DNA of 13,880 nucleotides. Source: Micrococcaceae bacterium UBA7136. GTDB taxonomy: Bacteria > Actinomycetota > Actinomycetes > Actinomycetales > Micrococcaceae. Below the pieces are notes generated by a model. That model was given only the letters and a program-made list of their open reading frames with translations, searched no databases and was not told the DNA's origin. The DNA lies in contig DKXC01000099.1 of the NCBI GenBank assembly GCA_002492045.1, forward strand, positions 1-13,880, written 5' to 3'. The translations under genes and the position numbers were made by a program. Positions 1-6,514 of the stretch are shown piece by piece (within the stretch, counting starts at the first letter, position 1; the number at the start of each line of letters is the position of its first letter).

Positions 1-25
1 ACCCCCGCCCACTAGGGGCGGGGGT
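1..25 (-). terminator. Hairpin downstream of manC, probable terminator cut by window edge
   Basis: A perfect 10-bp stem pairs bases 1-10 (ACCCCCGCCC) with 16-25 (GGGCGGGGGT) around a 5-nt loop. It begins 16 nt past the manC stop codon when read leftward, where an intrinsic terminator is expected. The T-tract that would prove it lies to the left of base 1 and cannot be seen. A second small stem (28-33 with 37-42) sits between it and the stop. Confidence 0.6.
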
Positions 26-40
26 TGAGCAGGACGCCTG

Positions 41-1150
41 CTAGAGCAGGTGGGTCAGACCCTTCTCCTTGAGGGTTGCCACCGTGTCCTTGACGCTCTG
101 GGCATCGGACCGGCAGGTAACCAGCAGGGCGTCGGGAGTATCAACCACCACTACGTTCTCCATGCCAATGACCGAAATCTTGCGGTCAGTCTTGCTGACC
201 ACAATGCCGCTGGACTTCTGGGCAAGAACCTGTTCGGCCTGGCCCAGTACAAAGAGATCTTCCTCCTGCTTTTCTAGGTTGAGACGGGCTACAGCGTCAA
301 AGTCACCCACATCGTCCCAGGAGAAGCTACCCGGAACCATGGCCACATCACCTGCGGCGGCGGCTGGCTCGGCAACGGCGTAGTCAATGGCGGTCTTGGG
401 CAGAGTCTCCCAGAGGCGGTTCATGCAGGCCTCGCGGTTGGGGGTATCCCAGGCGCGGGCAATTTCCATGATGCCAGCGTAGAGTTCAGGCTCGTTGGCT
501 TCCAGGTGCTTGAGCATAAGGGCGGCCGGGGCCACGAACATGCCGGCATTCCAGGTGTAGTCGCCGCTGGCTAGGTAGGAGGCGGCGGTGTTGGCGTCGG
601 GCTTCTCAACAAAAAGATCTACGGCCAGGGCGTGAGGAGCTGTCTCGAGGCCCAGGGGCTGACTGGCCTTGATATAGCCAAAGGCGGTAGAGGGCTCGGT
701 AGGTTCAATACCGATGGTGACAATCTTGCCACTGGCGGCAGTTTCAACAGCCTCGCGCACAACAGCCTGGAAATCCTCAACCGGGCTAATGATGTGGTCG
801 GCGGCGAAAGAGCCGATGATAGCCTCAGAATCCCGCTGGTAGAGGATGGCTGCTGCCAGGCCGATGGCGGCAGCAGAGTCGCGGGGGGAGGGCTCTAGTA
901 CCAGGTCTGAGCCGCGTAGTTCGCTCAGCTGCTGGGTGACGGCATTGGCGTGGGCTTGGCCGGTAACTACCATGACGCCGGAGTTTGCTAAATCAATCAG
1001 ACGGTCGTAGGTAGCACGCAGGAGGGAGGTACCTGTTCCGGTCAGGTCTAGCAGGAATTTAGGTTCTACGGCGCGAGAAAGGGGCCAAAGGCGGGACCCT
1101 ACTCCGCCGGCCGGAATGAGGGGGTAGAACCGTTCAAGTGGTGTTCTCAT
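41..1150 (-). CDS. manC: Mannose-1-phosphate guanylyltransferase (GDP-mannose synthesis)
   Basis: This cytoplasmic enzyme makes GDP-mannose from GTP and mannose-1-phosphate, the donor for mannosylated glycans and lipids. The 369-aa product has the nucleotidyltransferase signature at residues 13-32 (PAGGVGSRLWPLSR, then EPKF), an EPSPRDSAAAIGLAA segment at 86-100, the metal-binding AADH at 116-119, FVEKPD at 180-185 and WNAGMF at 200-205. The length fits the single-function enzyme. There is no C-terminal phosphomannose isomerase domain, which would give about 470 aa. The ATG at 1150 has an AGGGAAA Shine-Dalgarno 4 nt upstream (minus strand, 1153-1159). The gene is divergent from sdhC and followed by a hairpin, so it is probably monocistronic. 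The family assignment is firm. The sugar (mannose rather than glucose) rests on overall similarity to ManC proteins. Confidence 0.9.
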   Translation of the reverse strand: MRTPLERFYPLIPAGGVGSRLWPLSRAVEPKFLLDLTGTGTSLLRATYDRLIDLANSGVMVVTGQAHANAVTQQLSELRGSDLVLEPSPRDSAAAIGLAAAILYQRDSEAIIGSFAADHIISPVEDFQAVVREAVETAASGKIVTIGIEPTEPSTAFGYIKASQPLGLETAPHALAVDLFVEKPDANTAASYLASGDYTWNAGMFVAPAALMLKHLEANEPELYAGIMEIARAWDTPNREACMNRLWETLPKTAIDYAVAEPAAAAGDVAMVPGSFSWDDVGDFDAVARLNLEKQEEDLFVLGQAEQVLAQKSSGIVVSKTDRKISVIGMENVVVVDTPDALLVTCRSDAQSVKDTVATLKEKGLTHLL

Positions 1151-1255
1151 CGTTTCCCTAGTCTAGCGGAGCTGGCGGGGATGGGGGAGTAGCTTCTGGG
1201 GCTTCTCCCTATTAGACCTGTCACCAGAAAGAGGATGTAAGTTTAAATAGCTAAG

Positions 1256-1288
1256 AAAAAAATGCCCAAATTATCTAAAATTTAGGCA
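1256..1288 (-). terminator. Terminator-like hairpin plus T7 on the minus strand, inside the divergent manC/sdhC region
   Basis: Read leftward, 1288-1279 (TGCCTAAATT) pairs with 1272-1263 (AATTTGGGCA) in a 10-bp stem with one T-G wobble and a 6-nt loop. Seven T residues (1262-1256) follow at once. That is the form of an intrinsic terminator. On the plus strand the wobble becomes a C-A mismatch and there is no T-tract, so the signal belongs to the minus strand. It lies about 105 bp upstream of manC with no leftward gene before it. It may attenuate a long manC leader, end a small leftward RNA, or block antisense transcription from sdh. The palindrome could instead be a protein operator. Confidence 0.5.
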
Positions 1289-1437
1289 CTCTATATCCGG
1301 CTTGCAGGCGGAAAGCCGGCTCCAAACCTGATAATCTGCTGTTGATTGGAACACACACACTCAAGGGTGTGGTCGCTCGGGCTGGCCCCCGGGGCTTCAG
1401 CAAGCCCCATCTAGCCCCGCAGACCCTGCTCACAACT
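1289..1437 (+). promoter_or_regulatory. Structured 5' leader of the sdh operon (candidate cis-regulatory RNA)
   Basis: The gap before sdhC contains consecutive hairpins. P1: 1297-1303 with 1313-1319 (CCGGCTT/AAGCCGG). P2 is weak: 1321-1325 with 1346-1350. P3: 1356-1360 with 1367-1371 (CACAC/GTGTG). A nested long stem has 1371-1374 with 1422-1425 (GGTC/GACC), 1379-1385 with 1411-1417 (one G-U) and 1391-1397 with 1402-1408 (GGGGCTT/AAGCCCC). P3 and the nested stem compete for base 1371. The last helix ends 12 nt before the sdhC AGGAGG. The G-U pair (1384-1412) favours the plus strand as the transcript. TAAAAT at 1276-1281 could be a -10 box, but no convincing -35 box is visible. Function is inferred from position and folding only. 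Confidence 0.45.
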
Positions 1438-1450
1438 AGGAGGTTATTCA

Positions 1451-1831
1451 GTGCCGAATACATCCAAAGGCACCCTCTACCGCGGCCGTGAGGGCATGTG
1501 GTCCTGGGTGGCCCACCGTATTACCGGTATCGCTATTTTCTTCTTCCTGCTGGTTCACGTCCTAGATACCGCAGTTGTACGTATCTCACCTGAGGCCTAC
1601 AACTCCATCATGGGCATCTACAAGAACCCCATCATGGGCCTGGGTGAAGCCGCCCTGGTAGCAGCCATCGTCTACCACGCTTTTAATGGCATCCGGATTA
1701 TCCTGGTGGACTTCTGGAAGGATGGCCCCAAGAACCAGAAGGCCATGCTCTGGGGCGTTTTGGTGCTCTGGGCTGTCGTTATGATTCCCTTCCTTGCCCG
1801 CCACCTCTCACTTGTCTTTGGGGGTCACTAA
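1451..1831 (+). CDS. sdhC: Succinate dehydrogenase cytochrome b subunit SdhC
   Basis: This is one of two membrane anchors of respiratory complex II; it binds haem and passes electrons from the Fe-S subunit to quinone. The 126-aa product has three hydrophobic segments (about 24-43, 64-85 and 99-122). The family motif HRITG is at 22-26 and LLVHVLD at 33-39 (His36). The segment YHAFNGIRIILVD at 75-87 supplies His76, the usual haem-ligand region. The GTG start at 1451 is chosen because AGGAGG (1438-1443) lies 7 nt upstream. It is the first gene of sdhC-D-A-B and is preceded by a structured leader. Only 3 nt separate it from sdhD. Confidence 0.93.
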   Translation: MPNTSKGTLYRGREGMWSWVAHRITGIAIFFFLLVHVLDTAVVRISPEAYNSIMGIYKNPIMGLGEAALVAAIVYHAFNGIRIILVDFWKDGPKNQKAMLWGVLVLWAVVMIPFLARHLSLVFGGH

Positions 1832-1834
1832 ATC

Positions 1835-2320
1835 ATGGCAACTCCGCTGAAAACTAAGATTTCTGTTCCCCGCAGTCGAGACAACACCGTCTCCGGGGTC
1901 AAGTACAACCGCGCCTCCTCCAAGCGCAACAACTTCGAGATGATGGCCTGGCTCTACATGCGGGTCTCTGGCGTCCTGCTGGTCATCCTGATTTTTGGCC
2001 ACCTCTTCGTCAACCTCATGATGGGCGAGGGTGTCCACCGCATCGACTTCGGCTTTGTGGGCGGTAAGCTAGCCAACCCCTTCTGGCAGGTCTGGGACCT
2101 CCTGCTGCTCTGGCTGGCCATGCTGCACGGGGCTAACGGCATCCGGGTCATTATTGATGACTATGCCGAGCGAGACAAGGTACGTTTCGCCCTCAAGATT
2201 GCTCTCTTCGCGGCTACTGCCTTCGTCATTCTGCTGGGCACCCTGGTGATCTTCACCCTGGATCCCTGCCCGGCAGGTACGGCAGCTGAGCTTCTGCCCT
2301 CCTTCTGCCCCGCACCCTAA
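1835..2320 (+). CDS. sdhD: Succinate dehydrogenase hydrophobic membrane anchor SdhD
   Basis: This second membrane anchor of complex II has 161 aa. After a basic soluble N-terminus of about 36 residues come three membrane segments (about 38-61, 86-106 and 119-147). His56 (IFGHLFVN) and His98 (LHGANGIR) occupy places like those of the SdhC histidines. The LHGANGIR motif echoes YHAFNGIR in SdhC, as expected of paralogous anchors. The ATG follows the sdhC stop after 3 nt. GGGGG at the end of sdhC is the likely ribosome binding site, so translation is probably coupled. The C-terminal tail is Pro/Cys-containing and poorly conserved in appearance. Confidence 0.88.
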   Translation: MATPLKTKISVPRSRDNTVSGVKYNRASSKRNNFEMMAWLYMRVSGVLLVILIFGHLFVNLMMGEGVHRIDFGFVGGKLANPFWQVWDLLLLWLAMLHGANGIRVIIDDYAERDKVRFALKIALFAATAFVILLGTLVIFTLDPCPAGTAAELLPSFCPAP

Positions 2321-2357
2321 ATTAGCGGCCCTAGAACCCTAGAAAGTTATAGACACA

Positions 2358-4121
2358 ATGCAGGTACATAAGTACGACGTCGTCATTATTGGCGCTGGTG
2401 GCGCAGGTATGCGCGCTGCCATTGAGGCCGGCCAGCGGGTTCGCACCGCCGTGCTGACCAAGCTCTACCCCACCCGCTCCCACACCGGTGCCGCCCAGGG
2501 TGGCATGTGCGCCGCTCTGGCCAACGTCGAAGAGGACAACTGGGAGTGGCATACCTTCGACACCATTAAGGGTGGCGACTACCTGGTAGACCAGGACTCA
2601 GCCGAGGTCATGGCTAAGGAAGCCATTGACGCGGTACTAGACCTTGAAAAGATGGGTCTGCCCTTCAACCGTACCCCCGAAGGACGCATCGACCAGCGTC
2701 GTTTCGGCGGTCACACCCGCGACCACGGTAAGGCCCCGGTACGCCGGGCCTGCTACGCCGCTGACCGCACCGGCCACATGATTCTGCAGACCCTCTACCA
2801 GAACTGCGTCAAGCACAATGTCGAGTTCTACAACGAGTACTACGTGCTAGACCTGATTATGGTTGAGGACGAGGAGGGCCAGCGCCGTCCGGCCGGTGTC
2901 GTCTCCTACGATCTGGCTACCGGTGACGTCCACGTCTTCCAGGCCAAGAGCGTCATCTTCGCCTCCGGTGGCTGTGGCAAGATCTTCAAGACCACCTCTA
3001 ACGCCCACACCCTGACCGGTGACGGCATGGCTATTGCCTGGCGCCGGGGTATTCCCCTGGAGGATATGGAGTTCGTCCAGTTCCACCCCACCGGCCTGGC
3101 TGGCCTGGGTATTCTGGTTTCAGAAGCTGCCCGCGGTGAGGGCGGTATTCTGCGTAACTCTGACGGTGAGCGTTTCATGGAACGTTACGCCCCCACCATT
3201 AAGGACCTGGCCCCCCGCGACATCGTGGCCCGTTCTATGGCTAACGAGGTGCGCGAGGGTCGCGGCTGCGGCCCCAACAAGGACTACGTCCTGCTGGATC
3301 TGACCCACCTGGAGCCTGCCCACATCGACGAGAAGCTGCCGGACATCACCGAGTTCGCCCGCACCTACCTGGGTGTTGAGCCCTACACCGAGCCGGTTCC
3401 GGTCTTCCCCACCGCCCACTACGCCATGGGTGGTATCCCCACCAACATTAAGGCTGAGGTTCACTCCGATTCCGAGAAGACCATCCCCGGCCTTTACGCT
3501 GCTGGTGAGGTTGCCTGCGTATCGGTCCACGGCTCTAACCGCCTGGGTACCAACTCCCTGCTGGATATCAACGTCTTTGGTAAGCGGGCCGGTATCTACG
3601 CGGCCGAGTACGCTGCCGGGGCCGACTTCCTGCCCATCCCCGAGGACGCTGCTGACGACACTCTCAACCTGCTCAACCGCATCCGCAAGGGTGAGGGTAG
3701 CGAGAAGGTAGGCCAGCTGCGTAAGGAACTGCAGGACGTCATGGACGCCGACATGCAGGTTTTCCGTACCGAAGAAACCATCCACAATGCTGTTCGCAAG
3801 ATTGTAGAGCTGGAAGAGCGCTACAAGAACATTCAGATCCAGGATAAGGGCAAGCGCTTCAACCTGGACCTGCTGGAAGCTGTTGAACTAGGCTTCCTGC
3901 TGGAACTGGCTAAGGTCATGTCGGTTGCGGCCCTGCACCGTAAGGAGTCCCGTGGCGGTCACTTCCGTGAGGACTACCCCGACCGCGATGATGCTAACTT
4001 CATGAAGCACTCTATGGTCTACCGTGATGACAGTGCCGAGATGGAGGGCATCAAGGGTCTGCGCTTTGACACTAAGCCCGTGACCTTCACCCGCTACGAA
4101 CCGATGGAGCGTAAGTACTAA
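2358..4121 (+). CDS. sdhA: Succinate dehydrogenase flavoprotein subunit SdhA
   Basis: This catalytic subunit oxidises succinate to fumarate with covalently bound FAD, on the cytoplasmic face of the membrane. The 587-aa length is normal for the family. Visible features are the FAD-binding GAGGAG at 12-17 and His42 in the SHTGAAQGG segment, the expected covalent flavin attachment. Active-site residues include His243 (QFHPTG), Arg292 (DIVARSM), His354 (AHYAMGG) and Arg395 (HGSNRLGTNSLLD). The C-terminal domain ends in a basic segment. The gene starts 37 nt after sdhD. The purine-rich AGAAAG at 2341-2346 is a weak, rather distant ribosome binding site. sdhB begins 1 nt after the stop codon. No catalytic residue is missing. 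Confidence 0.96.
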   Translation: MQVHKYDVVIIGAGGAGMRAAIEAGQRVRTAVLTKLYPTRSHTGAAQGGMCAALANVEEDNWEWHTFDTIKGGDYLVDQDSAEVMAKEAIDAVLDLEKMGLPFNRTPEGRIDQRRFGGHTRDHGKAPVRRACYAADRTGHMILQTLYQNCVKHNVEFYNEYYVLDLIMVEDEEGQRRPAGVVSYDLATGDVHVFQAKSVIFASGGCGKIFKTTSNAHTLTGDGMAIAWRRGIPLEDMEFVQFHPTGLAGLGILVSEAARGEGGILRNSDGERFMERYAPTIKDLAPRDIVARSMANEVREGRGCGPNKDYVLLDLTHLEPAHIDEKLPDITEFARTYLGVEPYTEPVPVFPTAHYAMGGIPTNIKAEVHSDSEKTIPGLYAAGEVACVSVHGSNRLGTNSLLDINVFGKRAGIYAAEYAAGADFLPIPEDAADDTLNLLNRIRKGEGSEKVGQLRKELQDVMDADMQVFRTEETIHNAVRKIVELEERYKNIQIQDKGKRFNLDLLEAVELGFLLELAKVMSVAALHRKESRGGHFREDYPDRDDANFMKHSMVYRDDSAEMEGIKGLRFDTKPVTFTRYEPMERKY

Positions 4122-4122
4122 A

Positions 4123-4908
4123 ATGGCTGATTTTGAAGCACGCGAACCCGAATCCAAGGTCCAGCTGGCCTCTGAATCTGGTGGCGCCGGTGCCATCCCC
4201 ACCTTTGATGTCACCGTTCAGGTTCGCCGCTACAACCCCGAGGTTTCCTCTGAAGCCCACTGGGATGAGTTTAAGCTGACCATGTACGGCACCGACCGGG
4301 TGCTGGACGCCCTCCACAAGATTAAGTGGGAGCTGGACGGCTCTCTCTCCTTCCGTCGCTCCTGTGCCCACGGTATCTGTGGTTCGGACGCTATGCGCAT
4401 CAATGGTCGTAACCGCCTGGCCTGCAAGACCCTGCTCAAAGACCTTGATTTGACCAAGCCCATCACCATTGAGCCTATTAAGGGTCTGCCCTGCGAGAAG
4501 GACCTGATCGTTGACATGGAGCCCTTCTTCCAGGCTTACCGGGAGATTATGCCCTTCCTGGTCAATGACACTCATGAGCCTGAGCGTGAGCGCCTGCAGT
4601 CTCAGGAGGAGCGGGCCCGCTTTGATGACACCACCAAGTGTATTCTCTGCGCTGCCTGTACTTCTTCCTGCCCCATCTTCTGGACTGACGGCCAGTACTT
4701 TGGCCCCTCGGCCATTGTTAACGCCCACCGTTTCATCTTCGATTCTCGTGATGACGCCGGTGACATGCGCCTGGAGATCCTGAATGATAAGGAAGGTGTC
4801 TGGCGTTGCCGTACCACCTTCAACTGCACTGAGGCCTGCCCTCGTGGCATTGAGATTACCAAGGCTATTGCTGAGGTGAAGCAGGCTATCCTGGCTCGTT
4901 CGCTCTAG
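4123..4908 (+). CDS. sdhB: Succinate dehydrogenase iron-sulfur subunit SdhB
   Basis: This subunit carries electrons from the SdhA flavin through three Fe-S clusters to quinone at the membrane anchors. The 261-aa protein has the [2Fe-2S] ligands Cys81, Cys86, Asp89 and Cys101 (CAHGICGSD...LAC). Asp stands in the third position, as in E. coli SdhB. The C-terminal ferredoxin domain has CILCAACTSSCP at 173-184, then Cys229, Cys235 and Cys239. These are the full sets for the [3Fe-4S] and [4Fe-4S] clusters. The N-terminal extension of about 25 residues before the ferredoxin fold is moderately long. The start lies 1 nt after the sdhA stop without a strong Shine-Dalgarno, which suggests translational coupling. 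An intrinsic terminator follows 27 nt downstream and closes the operon. Confidence 0.96.
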   Translation: MADFEAREPESKVQLASESGGAGAIPTFDVTVQVRRYNPEVSSEAHWDEFKLTMYGTDRVLDALHKIKWELDGSLSFRRSCAHGICGSDAMRINGRNRLACKTLLKDLDLTKPITIEPIKGLPCEKDLIVDMEPFFQAYREIMPFLVNDTHEPERERLQSQEERARFDDTTKCILCAACTSSCPIFWTDGQYFGPSAIVNAHRFIFDSRDDAGDMRLEILNDKEGVWRCRTTFNCTEACPRGIEITKAIAEVKQAILARSL

Positions 4909-4935
4909 TCATCTAGGGCAAGCTTGCTAGCTGCT

Positions 4936-4964
4936 GGGGGAGGGGAGACCCTCCCCCTTTTTTT
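4936..4964 (+). terminator. Intrinsic terminator of the sdhCDAB operon
   Basis: A perfect 9-bp stem, GGGGGAGGG (4936-4944) with CCCTCCCCC (4949-4957), closes a GAGA loop and is followed directly by seven T residues (4958-4964). It stands 27 nt after the sdhB stop codon, with the next gene starting about 100 nt further on. Confidence 0.92.
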
Positions 4965-5009
4965 GTCTGCTCAGCATGCCAGGGGTCTGGCGTCATAGGA
5001 GGTAACAGA

Positions 5010-5033
5010 GTAAGAAAGAGTAAAAATTCTTAC
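5010..5033. promoter_or_regulatory. Perfect inverted repeat upstream of the M20 amidohydrolase, candidate operator
   Basis: GTAAGAA (5010-5016) and TTCTTAC (5027-5033) form a perfect 7-bp inverted repeat with a 10-nt AT-rich spacer. It lies 29 bp upstream of the ATG at 5063. The half-site spacing of 17 bp centre to centre would suit a dimeric repressor, though I recognise no specific family. The AT-rich centre (TAAAAA at 5021-5026) might act as a -10 element. Neither a good -35 box nor a classical promoter pair is evident. A perfect AGGAGGT at 4997-5003 has no start codon after it. Confidence 0.4.
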
Positions 5034-5062
5034 TGTTGCTGGCCAGGGGCTAAGGTAGAAGC

Positions 5063-6289
5063 ATGTCCTCCTACAATTTTGCAGCCGCATCCCTGGATCT
5101 GTCCTCCCCCCTCTTTACCCAGAGGGTCCGCAAGCTGGCCCCCGATTTGGTCAGCTTCCGCCGGGAGGTTCACCAGAACCCTGAACTGTCTTACCAGGAG
5201 CATAAGACTACCGAGCGGATTTTCCGGGCCCTGACCGAAGCTGGCCTGGCCCCCCGCCACCTCAAGGGCACCGGCTGCTATGTGGACGTGGGGGAGGGGC
5301 CCCTGGCGGCGGCCTTCCGGGCTGATATTGATGCCCTGCCCATCCAGGAGGAAACAGACCTACCCTACGCCTCCCTCAATGAGGGGGTCATGCACGCCTG
5401 CGGGCACGATATTCACCAGACCGTCATGCTGGGGGTGGCTATTGCCCTGCACCGGCTGCACCAGGAAATCCCTCTAGGGGCCAGTATTCGGGTGATTTTC
5501 CAGCCGGCTGAAGAGCAGCTACCCGGTGGTGCCCTCGAGGTCATTTCACAGGGGATTCTGGAGGGCGTCCCCAGGATTTTTGCCCTCCACTGCGAGCCTA
5601 AGGTGGATGTGGGCAAGATTGGTACCCGGATTGGGGCCATTACCAGTGCCTCTGACACCATCAAAATCACCCTTAAGGGCAGGGGCGGTCATTCCTCCCG
5701 CCCCCACCTGACCGAGGATATTGTCTACGCCCTGGCCCAGATTGCCACTAACGTGCCAGCTATTCTTTCCCGCACCACGGACGTCCGCTCTGGGGTGCTG
5801 GTGGCCTGGGGGCAGATTGAGGCCGGGGTAGCCCCCAATGCTATTCCTTCCACGGCCTTCTTGGCCGGTACTATGCGCTGCCTGGACGCTGATGCCTGGA
5901 AGCAGGCCGGTGCCCGCCTAGACCAGCTGGTGGAGCAGATTGCGGCCCCCTACGGGGTGGAGGTGGAGCTGGAGCATGTGCGGGGGGTTCCGCCTTCGGT
6001 CAATAGTGAGGCTGAGGTTTCTATGATTGAGGCGGCCTCCCGGGCTGAACTGGGGGAGGACTCGGTGGTGCTGGTGGAGCAGTCTATGGGCGGGGAGGAT
6101 TTCGCCTGGATGTTGCAGGAGGTTCCCGGTGCCCTGATTCGCCTGGGAACCCGGGTGCCCGGCGGTATTAGCTACGATTTGCACCGGGGGGATTACGCCC
6201 CGGACGAGCGGGCTATTGAGTACGGGGTGCAGGTTATGGCCTCAACGGCCCTGCGGGCTATTCGGGCCTACCTGGCCCAGGCATCCTAG
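5063..6289 (+). CDS. M20-family metal-dependent amidohydrolase (N-acyl-amino-acid/hippurate hydrolase type)
   Basis: This is a cytoplasmic di-metal peptidase-like enzyme of the M20D group, which cleaves amide bonds of N-acylated amino acids or related compounds. The substrate cannot be read from sequence. The 408-aa length is typical. Motifs are RADIDALP at 86-93, HACGHD at 111-116 (Cys113 and His115 as metal ligands), FQPAEEQLPGGA at 146-157 (Glu150-Glu151, the catalytic base/metal pair), ALHCEP with His176, the dimerisation-domain GRGGHSSRPH, and MGGEDF near the C-terminus. The ATG at 5063 is set by an in-frame TAA at 5051-5053, with AAGG (5052-5055) as a modest ribosome binding site. The gene stands alone: the sdh terminator lies before it and about 225 bp of non-coding DNA after it. 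Its codons are rich in G- and T-ending forms, unlike the C-ending neighbours, suggesting lower expression. Confidence 0.85.
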   Translation: MSSYNFAAASLDLSSPLFTQRVRKLAPDLVSFRREVHQNPELSYQEHKTTERIFRALTEAGLAPRHLKGTGCYVDVGEGPLAAAFRADIDALPIQEETDLPYASLNEGVMHACGHDIHQTVMLGVAIALHRLHQEIPLGASIRVIFQPAEEQLPGGALEVISQGILEGVPRIFALHCEPKVDVGKIGTRIGAITSASDTIKITLKGRGGHSSRPHLTEDIVYALAQIATNVPAILSRTTDVRSGVLVAWGQIEAGVAPNAIPSTAFLAGTMRCLDADAWKQAGARLDQLVEQIAAPYGVEVELEHVRGVPPSVNSEAEVSMIEAASRAELGEDSVVLVEQSMGGEDFAWMLQEVPGALIRLGTRVPGGISYDLHRGDYAPDERAIEYGVQVMASTALRAIRAYLAQAS

Positions 6290-6374
6290 GGGCGGGGCTG
6301 GGGCTGGAGCAGCTGAGCGCTAGTAGCTTGGGGAACCTGTTATACGTTTCATAGTCCTAGGCTCTCTCTGGGGG

Positions 6375-6403
6375 TGCACAGGGGAGGTCAATCACACTAA
6401 GAT
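6375..6403 (+). promoter_or_regulatory. Candidate sigma-A-type promoter for the nucleoside transporter operon
   Basis: TGCACA (6375-6380) and TAAGAT (6398-6403) are separated by exactly 17 nt, and each matches four of six consensus positions. Transcription would start near 6410, giving a leader of about 105 nt. The pairing is only suggestive. TTATAC near 6340 is another possible -10 element. Confidence 0.35.
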
Positions 6404-6425
6404 GTCTTCTGTTACGCAAACATTT

Positions 6426-6497
6426 CCTGGAAGCTCCCCTCACACACCCCGCCCCTGAACCCTATCCTGACGGACCAGCGGAACCCCAGCTTCCAGG
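6426..6497 (+). promoter_or_regulatory. Long-range stem in the leader of the BMP lipoprotein gene
   Basis: CCTGGAAGCT (6426-6435) is perfectly complementary to AGCTTCCAGG (6488-6497), and two G-U pairs extend it outward (6424-6425 with 6498-6499). The enclosed 52 nt are rich in C and A and mostly unstructured. The 3' arm ends only 5 nt before the GAAAGGA ribosome binding site at 6503-6509. This could stabilise the mRNA or affect translation, but no known riboswitch class is recognisable. Confidence 0.35.
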
Positions 6498-6514
6498 GCC
6501 TAGAAAGGACCTTC

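Noticed and set aside
1275..1463. A 62-codon leftward frame overlapping the sdhC start
   Set aside because: It lacks a ribosome binding site, overlaps the well-supported sdhC start, has no recognisable motif, and its stop falls within the terminator-like hairpin.
3120..3785. A 221-codon leftward frame inside sdhA
   Set aside because: It is an antisense shadow of the strongly conserved sdhA reading frame; its length reflects the C-ending codon bias of sdhA, and the translation resembles no family.
4997..5003. Perfect AGGAGGT before the amidohydrolase as a sign of a small gene
   Set aside because: No ATG, GTG or TTG start codon follows at usable distance, so I treat it as a chance match or a relic.
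6288..6456. AGGGGCGGGG (6288-6297) complementary to CCCCGCCCCT (6447-6456)
   Set aside because: Both are low-complexity G/C runs 150 nt apart, the left one overlaps a stop codon, and such matches are expected by chance in this composition.
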